Shown: positions 56,333-64,000 of the stretch, piece by piece | How the letters are laid out: every line of letters starts with the position of its first letter | How positions within the stretch are numbered: the stretch's first letter is position 1 | Source of the DNA: Alviniconcha marisindica | Lineage: Eukaryota; Mollusca; Gastropoda; Provannidae | Length of the DNA stretch: 64,000 nt | Direction: 5' to 3' | Assembly: GCA_018857735.1 (NCBI GenBank) | Contig: JABMCL010000941.1 | Span: 280,001 to 344,000 of the forward strand | Program-made: the position numbers and the translations under genes | The notes under the pieces: generated by a model | The model's database searches: none | What the model saw: the letters and a program-made list of their open reading frames with translations, nothing else | Told to the model about the DNA's origin: nothing

Positions 56333-58904
56333 GACTGGCCCTCCCGGTTTGTACTTACACCCCTTCCCCCCCCCCCCCCCCCCTCCTTCCAGTTCACCCC
56401 CCCCCTTCTCCCATCACCTGACTACTTGGCTAGCATTATGTAGCTGCATGTGAGAGGCTGGCGACGATTGTGATAAAGTGTGTTGTTGATTCGTGGCTGG
56501 GCACAGAAAGAGACCCACACACAGGGAGCTACCCCAGGCAAAGTGGTCGTTAAGAAAGAAAAGGAAAAAAAAAAACTGGAAAAAAAGCTCACGAAACGCC
56601 TTGTGATTTTTGGCCTCTTACTTCTTCCAGTAACTGGGTATCTGTTCCGCAAGTTGATTATGTTTACCCTGAGCTGGTACAGTCAAGCGCGTGCTTCTGC
56701 TGATTGTTGCCCGAGAAAGCATTTCTCCTCTTTGATTGGTCTCTGCTGAACGGCTGACTGTTGGAACTGCTTAAGAAACGAGAATTTTGTTTAATTTTTT
56801 TTGTGCTTGGAGGTGGAAAACGGAGTATTGACTGTTTCATCCTGCTCGAGGATATATATATATATATAATACGAGTTGGTGTTGATCACGGATGACTGTT
56901 AAGTGTTTTCAAGTCTTTCTCCCGGAGATGATACGGGATTGATGACAGGTAAGGAGGCAGGGGATCGTGGGAAGAAGTGTTTATGTGCAGCTCTTTTGAA
57001 AGGTGGGGGGGTGAAAGGGAGAGAGCCGTGCTCAGAAAATGTTAAAAGAAGCAATGTGATGAAAGGAACTGTGGATATTGTGTGGCAGTGAAAAGCCCTT
57101 TCGAGTTGACCTGCTGCTGGGTGGGTAGCATGACCCCAAACAATTTGTGTGTGTGTGTGTGTGGAGAGGGGGAGGGGGGCCGGGTTGAAAATGTACACAG
57201 AGACACCAAAAGGGGACACAGATCGAGTTCCACAAGGTGCCAAAGGTTTGCTGAACAGTTTTGCGCACCAGCCTCCTGAGTGATGCTAGCTAGCCAGTGG
57301 CTGAACCCCTTTTGTTTTCTCTTTTGACAAAGAACATCTTCCGAGTCACACGGTGCCAAGTTGTTTGCTGCTAAAGCTCTCGCTGAACTCTTCCCATTTT
57401 TGTGGCCGTTAAGTTGTGGGTAGGGGGAGGGTTGGGGGTGAATCAGGCGATAAAGCTTTGCACCGCGGGACGGTTTTGACATGACGTGATCGAACGAAGG
57501 TGTTATTTCTGCGACGCGATTGTGTATGCTACGAGATTTGTGGATCAAGGCACAGCCATTTGCGTGTGTTCTGGGAAGAGTGGCTTGATGAGAAAAATGC
57601 ATGCGCCCAGTCGGATGAGGATGAAATGAAAACAGATGTGCTGTGCTCTTGTTTTTCGTTTTTTTCCCCCCCACCCCCCACCCTTCTGTATGTGAAGCTG
57701 AAACAGTGTGAACATGGAGAAGTCATCCATTTGCTGGGAAGGAATCAGCGTGAAGGTGTTGGACTTGAATACAGTCTTTACCCATCAGGACATGAAAGTT
57801 CTTTCATCATCTCATTTAATTGGGAGTTTCCCCTTTGAGAGAAAAAAGGGGGTTCTTGGTTGGTGGGGGGGGGGGGGGGGGAGAAAACAAACAAAGATTT
57901 TGCAATGTGTGTTCAGTTGAAATTGATTCTGGGGTACTCTGTGGCATCGCTTGTTAAGTCAAATGTTTTCGTTTCTCAGTGCATTATGTTTTGGGTTGTT
58001 CATTTCAGTATGTAGAACAGATGATGTGCCGCGATGATGATGCATGTAATTTTATCCCACTGTTAATGGTGCTCTTATTTCAAGTGTGTGTGCTTATGTG
58101 TGTGCATTTGTTCGCGTGCGCGTGTGTGTGTGTATGTGTGGTGATCCTGCAAAAAAAGAGGAGAGAAAGCTATGGACATGGACTGAGGTACTGCTTTTTG
58201 TTACCTGATGAAATACACTCATTGACTCTCTGCTTGTACACAGAAGGGACAAAAAGGATGTGGCACCGAAGAATGTACCAGCATAGTTGTGTGAATGAAA
58301 GCGTTGTCATTTCAGTTTATAACTTTTTCTTCCATTTCAGTGAGTACATGCCAGTACTTGCGTTAAAAAGTCTCAGCAAAACATCTGGATTTTAAACAAA
58401 ATGAAATTACGCACCAACAAAAAACAAAAAAGTATCTTTCAAAACCTGCCTTATGAGAGTTTAAAACAGCTAACAATGAATAATAACCAACTTTAACAAT
58501 ATGTTTCTTGACTGTTGTGTGATGCAATTGCATCCGCAAATACTTTTCTTCCAGTGTTTGTCTAGGGTTAAGTTGTGTAATGCACTTCCACTTCCACAGG
58601 GGTTGCAAACACTAGAACTTGAGTACAGCAAACACAGTGTTGTAAAAACGTGGACAACTAAACATGATGCAGCACACGTTGACAGCAAATTTTTTTAAAG
58701 AACAATCCTGCACTTACCTAGGTCTAGTTGAAATTCTGCCTCTCACACCTACTGCAGAATCCTGTGCAAGCCTGGCAGATAACATTAACAGCCCTACTTT
58801 TGGTATCCTTGAGGTTGGGGGCCCTTCATGGCAATCTGACCATTTTTCACATGCGCCTGGTTACATACAGGCCTTTTGCTGGTACTGGCGAATTCCTGGC
58901 TGGA

Positions 58905-59080
58905 ATGTCAACCAGCTCCGAGCTAGTGGAAGGAATTCCTGGCTGGTATGTTTACCTTCTTGAGTAGGTGGCCTAATGTCAACCGGCTCCGAGCTAGTGG
59001 AAGGAATTCCTGGCTGGTATGTTTACCTTCTTGAGTAGGTGGCCTAATGTCAACCGGCTCAGAGCTAATGGAAGGAATTG
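58905..59080 (+). repeat. Tandem duplication, about 77 bp
   Basis: gtcaacc-gctccgagctag with tggaaggaattcctggctgg and tatgtttaccttcttgagta recurs, with a third partial copy. Confidence 0.85.
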
Positions 59081-59710
59081 GTTTAGAACTATCATCATGA
59101 CTGAAAAAACAAGTCTAGAGTTTTATGCATTGTTCTTTGCGACGTGATGCTGGGCTGCAAAATGTGGTTGGTCCCACTTGCAAACAAACAGCAGGAAACT
59201 TGTGGTGTGGCTGGAAACCTGACGTTGGCAGCGAACTAGCGCTGGCCTGGCAGCTGTCAAAATTGCTCTGTTTTGACAGTTGACTGTGCACCCTGACCTC
59301 AGAGACGGAGACTGAGCAAGAGAGAGACTTCTTAAAGCCTTTAATTTAAATGCGTTCTGTTGCACGGATCTAGACTTTTTTTGCCTATAATAGGAAACGC
59401 ATGAGGTTTGAGCAGTTATGTGAGAAGGGTTTATTTTGCATTAGAAATGCGTGTTTGTGACTCTTGCTTCCAGTCCAGTTAAGAACAAGTGGTAAGTCAG
59501 CTCAACTTGCCTGATTTGAACTATCAGCAAGTGTTAAAAGCACTGCACGGGAGATGTTTTTTTTTTTTTTTTTTTTAACAAGCTGAAAGGCAAAATGTGA
59601 ATTTGAATCATAACCCATGAGATCAGTGCCATTAGTGGCCATTTTTCAGCAATGGAAGTGCTGTGGTAGCTTGTGCTGTGAGCCAGGTGATGATAGTTCA
59701 CTAGCATGTT

Positions 59711-60204
59711 CCCGGTAAACATGCTGGATCCGATCCGGTCCGGTCCGGATCGGCTGGGAAGCATTGACCAGAAGCGGGCTGGACGATTCTTGCACACCAG
59801 CTTGCTTCCGGACCGGTTCAGTTTCGCCAAAACCTGACACAATCAGCCAAAACTAAATCGGATCCAGGTTAGTTTTGCACAATATTATCAGGGACATCTG
59901 TGGACGAATGGAATCGAGTCTGATAGCAGGCTGGTTCTGTCCTGCCAGAAAGTGGCTTGATCATTCCTGCACACCAGCTTGCTTCCAGACCAGATGTGTT
60001 TGGCCAAACCCTGACCAGGCCATCCAGATTGGATCCGGGTTGATTTTGCACAATATGATCCATGCCTTCTTTGGAAAAACGGAGTTGAAATGGATGCAGG
60101 AAGTCGGATCCAGCATATACTATCCAGCTTGATTCTGACTGCACGCTGGCCATAATTGGCCGTAACCAAAACGCTTCCGGATCAGATCCAGCATGTTTAC
60201 TGGG
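59711..60204. mobile_element. MITE-like element with 28-bp terminal inverted repeats
   Basis: The ends CCCGGTAAACATGCTGGATC (59711, continuing CGATCCGG) and the complement of 60177-60204 match at 26 of 28 positions. The interior holds a direct duplication about 171-177 bp apart (tgcacaccagcttgcttcc at 59791 and 59968; ttttgcacaatat near 59873 and 60044). There is no open frame and no clear target-site duplication. Confidence 0.7.
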
Positions 60205-60829
60205 CTACCTGCTGACAGACTTCCAACAAAAAGGGAATTGTAAATTCAGGTGTATTCAGTGCAAGTATTTGTCTGGTAGAGCTAGCCATGTCCATTGACA
60301 CCTGCCCCCTCCCCCAACCCCCACCCCCCCCACCCACAACTGCTGTAGCTTGGGTTCATTTTGTTCAGTGTCGTGCTGCTTTGTTTTTTTCCCTATGCCT
60401 AACCATCCATAAAGAGAAATATTTTGTTTACTAGCTTTTGGCTACCATGCTTTACAATCTGGTCACCCGACCAACAACAACAACAGTAATAAAAAAAAAT
60501 TAAAAATCTCTCTATATAATTTCTTTTTTTAGATAGAGAAGGAAATGGTATCCAAACCCTAAAATTTGTCAGCCATACTTGAAACTTGGTGACCCAAACA
60601 CAGCGACAGACACACTGAGACAGGCATTATCATCCTCTCTCCTCTCTCCTCATGACATTACTAAGCCCACCACAACGGCAAAATGTTGCCATCGAGCAAG
60701 AGGGGTTAAAACCGAGTTGGCAACTTGCATGGTGTCAGAACTGTTGGCTTGCGCTGAGGGGCTTGTGGGTGTGTTCCATGGGACGTTGCCACAAGTTTGT
60801 GGCTGCTCCGTGGTGGCTTAGCACAGTGC

Positions 60830-61255
60830 TGAAAGCTTAGCTTGAAGGGGCAGCGGCTTGACTCATATGCCCAAAGCTGAGCAAGGACGTGTGTTTTCAA
60901 GTTAACAGAGGCTTGATTTAAATGTCAGAAGCTTAGCTTGAAGGGGCAGCGGCTTGACTCATATGCCCAAAGCTGAGCAAGGACGTGTGTTTTCAAGTTA
61001 ACAGAGGCTTGATTTAAATGTCAGAAACTTAGCATGAAGGTGTAGCTGCAAGTTGACAATGGCTTCACTACATACCAAAAACGTAGCATGAAGGCGCAGC
61101 TGCAAGTTGACAATGGCTTCACTACATGCCAAAAATGTAGCATGAAGGTGTAGCTGCAAGTTGACAGTGGCTTCACTACGTGCCAAAAAACTTAGCATGA
61201 AGGTGTAGCTGCAAGTTGACAGAGGCACCACTACATGCCCAAAACTGCTTGAAGG
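60830..61255 (+). repeat. Compound tandem repeats
   Basis: A 95-bp unit (cttgaaggggcagcggcttg, actcatatgcccaaagctga) is present twice. About five units of about 55 bp follow (agcatgaaggtgtagctgca, agttgacaatggcttcacta). Confidence 0.88.
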
Positions 61256-63235
61256 TATGGCTGCGAGCAAATGGTAGCATAACCTAATGTCAAAATCTAA
61301 GCCTGGTGGTGTAGACGCATTGGTAATGGAGCTTAACATAATGTCAAAAACTTGGCATAAAGATGCTGGTCACATTTGGCCTCACAGCACTGTGACTTGA
61401 TACCCAAAACTCAGCATGAAACCTCTTAAACACAGAGCCAAACACTGTACAAAAAAATGAGCTCTTAAACGCTGAGCCAAACACTGTACAAACTAGCCTT
61501 CTTCGTCTCTTCTTTAAAAAATTTAAATTTTTAACTTAGTGCTTTTTTTCCATTTTTGGAAAGGGGGTGTAGGGTGGGAGGCCTTGATTGACACATTAGC
61601 CTGGCATTTTTTTCAGTGTGACTATTTGTACAAAATCAATGACAAAATTGTTAACAAAGTGGCCTGTACGCTTGGCTGGCCTCAGGCTGACCCCAAACCT
61701 TGCACAGTTTGGACATCGTCCCTTTCACAAAACAAGTACATAAAGTGTGTTGAGTAAGCTAAGGGACTGAGTGTTGAAGTTGAGAGAAAAAAGTCCTTGG
61801 GCATCAATATAAATCAAATTGCTAGTGTTTTCCTTGGACTACTACTACTAGTGTAGGAGTAATCCTGTGCTACTAGGAACTACTGGCATATTTGCAACAA
61901 AGCTGCTCAGATAGCCGCAAGTTAATGCAAAGCCATGTGCACTTTTAACACTACCCCTTTCAAAAAACAATGACATCATACCTGTTAATGATAGACAGGC
62001 AGAGTTCCAAGTAATTTGTACATTTTGCAGCCATCAGTTTAGTTCAGAATGATATCTGTGCACCTAGAAAAGCCCATACATGCTCAGCTCCACCTCTCAG
62101 AAGTTTCCTCAAAGTTGCCGTAAGCTCAAACTCAAACTCGAGGGATGACTACAGTTAAGAAAAACTGCTTTGAATTGTTTTTGTGCTTTGCTACTGGTAA
62201 CTGTGTAGACAGATGTAAATGTGATAATGTCTTATATTTAGTACCTGCATCAATTTAAGGTTTGACCGTTGTCAATGCCATGTTGTCAGTGTAACACAAG
62301 AGTATAATAATAATAATAACCTGCAGAGTTAGTTGCTTCTCTGAATATTCCCTGTTTTGTTTCTAGATCATGAGGTCGAGATTTCTTTTCAAGACATTTT
62401 GTCCAACAGCCACTGACTTCCAATGTTTTAAGATATTGTTTGTTGCTTTTTTTTCTTCTTTCTTTCATTTTCTGTCTTTCATTTGCAACTTGACTCAGCG
62501 AGCAGTTGCTGTAGTTTTTCTTATTGCTGTTGTTTTTGTTTTCATATGGAACTATGTGTCACTGAGTGGTCAAAGCATTGGGTTTGTTTTTGAACAGTTT
62601 GCAGATATGTGACAGGAGTGTGCATGTATGATTGAATGGAACTCGAGATAAGCTGATGATGATGTTGGTTAACACTTGCATGCTATTATGTTGAGTGCTT
62701 GGTACTCAGCCATGTGGGGCTTGTTCACGGGAATTGTTGCAAATAATTATAATGGTATATGAACATGTGTGGTTTAATTATTTCAAGTTGCGCTCATGAG
62801 ACAAAACCGCTGTGGGATAAAACAAAACAAAAGAATGATGATCAATTTAACAAATAATGCTGGTGAATAACTTTTTTCTTTTCTTCTTTTTCTTTTTTAA
62901 CTGTCTTTGTTGAGCAGAAATTATCTTCACTGGCATTGTAACAATATTGACTTTACAATTTTGAAACAAAACAAAACTGAGCCTTCTCTGTAAGGCTTTT
63001 GAAAATTAGCAAAGGCATGCTGGCAGGTAGCAATGCGTAGGTTCTGAAAATGGGAGAACAGCTTTTGGTATGTGACATGCCCTCACAAAATGGGTCACAA
63101 GTCACATGGACCAACTGGAACTGCTGGCACAGTTTAAGCAATTCAGTGATTGTACACCTACCCTCCCCCCCTCTTTTTGTGGAAAAACAAAAAATGCACT
63201 TTTTTCAAGGTTTGACTCGAGGATAACATTTTTGA

Positions 63236-63250
63236 GGGGGGGGGGGGGGT
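63236..63250 (+). repeat. Poly(G) run
   Basis: A G-run lies just upstream of the candidate Sos poly(A) signals. Confidence 0.8.
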
Positions 63251-63260
63251 CTCAAAGTCT

Positions 63261-63284
63261 AATAAAGTAATATCTCAAAATAAA
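63261..63284 (+). terminator. Sos: Candidate distal Sos poly(A) signals
   Basis: Two AATAAA hexamers (63261, 63279) lie in an AT-rich setting before the oppositely oriented gene begins its own 3' end. Use by Sos is inferred. Confidence 0.4.
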
Positions 63285-63605
63285 TGTGATACAAATCAAA
63301 GACTTGTTTTGTGAAAATGGGTGACATATGGAATCATGTGCAGACCATTGTTTTGCTTGATCTGTTATATGCAGATGACATTGACAAAACTTTCAACAGT
63401 TTTAATTAATGGTACCAAACAGTTTAAAATATTATGTGATTTAAGAGCTTTTAAGGCTATGAGGTATTGTGGTCTCTTGTTCGTAAGGAACTCAGAAAAA
63501 AGAAGGCGCAATGAAAAGAAAATTAGAAATTATATAAGCCTGAGAGAGCCACACCTATTGCTTGTGTTATAAATTAGTAAATATTATACTGATGTTTGTA
63601 TAGCT

Positions 63606-63611
63606 TTTATT
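63606..63611 (-). terminator. Poly(A) signal of the right-edge gene
   Basis: TTTATT on plus is AATAAA on minus, 208 bp past the stop codon of the minus-strand exon. Confidence 0.5.
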
Positions 63612-63818
63612 AAGTGACTTAAAAAAAGAAAAAAAAAGAATTACATTCATGTATGCCATTGTTGATGTTTACCTTTTCATGACCGAGGCGATCAGTGCAA
63701 ATATGTTGAAACCATCACAAATGCAAAGCTTTTTGAAGATTTTAAACGTAACCAGTGCTGCATCTCTTTCCCCTTCCTCCTATCAGATATGCGTAGAATA
63801 TACATCACTGAATACCAG

Positions 63819-63973
63819 TTAATACGGAGATGAACCTCGTTTAGCTCTTGAAGCAAGTTCACCTTCTTGCCATGCCTTGAGATGAAGCTGGTAGTCATGC
63901 TGCACAAGGAGACGGTATTTCTTTCTTCGCCTTTTCACTTCGCTCATCAGGCTGTAGATCGGGGCAATAGGCC
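63819..63973 (-). CDS. Last coding exon of an unidentified gene (partial)
   Basis: On the minus strand an acceptor gggttacag is followed by two bases and 50 codons, IAPIYSLMSEVKRRRKKYRL, LVQHDYQLHLKAWQEGELAS, RAKRGSSPY, then TAA at 63821-63819. It is basic and likely helical. The ordered acceptor-frame-stop-poly(A) layout supports a real exon. I do not recognise the family. The rest of the gene lies beyond the window, convergent with Sos. Confidence 0.6.
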
Positions 63974-64000
63974 CTGTAACCCTTGAGGAAAATCAGTTTT

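Larger units (their letters stand above)
56333..63284 (+). other. Sos 3' UTR and/or intergenic DNA
   Basis: No convincing coding exon was found. Candidate AATAAA signals lie at 60488 (in an A-run), 63261-63266 and 63279-63284; the last pair would give a 6.9-kb 3' UTR. The stretch holds poly(C) near 56366, (TA)n near 56852, a TIR element at 59711-60204 and repeats at 58915-59075 and 60830-61250. Confidence 0.6.

Overview
The window is animal genomic DNA. It holds three multi-exon genes with GT-AG introns, long untranslated regions, many dinucleotide microsatellites and minisatellites, and decayed non-LTR retrotransposons. The gene content (a Dorsal/RelA-type NF-kB, an AIDA orthologue and a Son-of-sevenless RasGEF) and the repeat style suggest a protostome, most likely a lophotrochozoan such as a mollusc. 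That species guess is inference. I found no bacterial operons, CRISPR arrays, rRNA or tRNA genes.

Layout. (1) At 2320-11385 on + are eleven exons of a class II Rel/NF-kB factor; its first exon(s) lie outside or unseen upstream. They are followed by up to 5.9 kb of 3' UTR or intergenic DNA. (2) At 17871-28763 on - is a complete ten-exon AIDA coding sequence (290 aa) with a probable non-coding first exon ending at 30250. Rel and AIDA are convergent and meet at a palindromic poly(A) signal (17284-17296). (3) At 30772-56332 on + is a complete 23-exon Sos gene (about 1295 aa: histone fold, DH, PH, REM, Cdc25, SH3-binding tail). AIDA and Sos are head to head across about 0.5 kb of probable shared promoter. 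(4) From 56333 to about 63.3 kb is Sos 3' UTR or intergenic DNA with a terminal-inverted-repeat element and tandem repeats. (5) At the right edge, 63819-63973 on -, is the last coding exon of an unidentified gene.

The three main genes have related biology. Sos activates Ras upstream of MAPK, AIDA is known in vertebrates as an Axin partner that limits JNK signalling, and Rel is the end effector of Toll/NF-kB signalling. Nothing in the sequence shows co-regulation beyond the shared AIDA/Sos promoter and the shared Rel/AIDA end.

The most unusual signal is in the introns. At least eight splice junctions in all three genes have been copied, together with a short piece of adjoining exon, into tandem repeats of 44-140 bp lying against the real exon. 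This creates rows of decoy acceptors, donors or complete 14-17 nt pseudo-exons. A separate ten-copy array in Sos intron 1 repeats a back-to-back AG|GTGAG motif that resembles a recursive splice site. Two places in Sos break the reading frame by one base (exon 5, and the exon 16/17 junction); both look like sequence errors but need checking.
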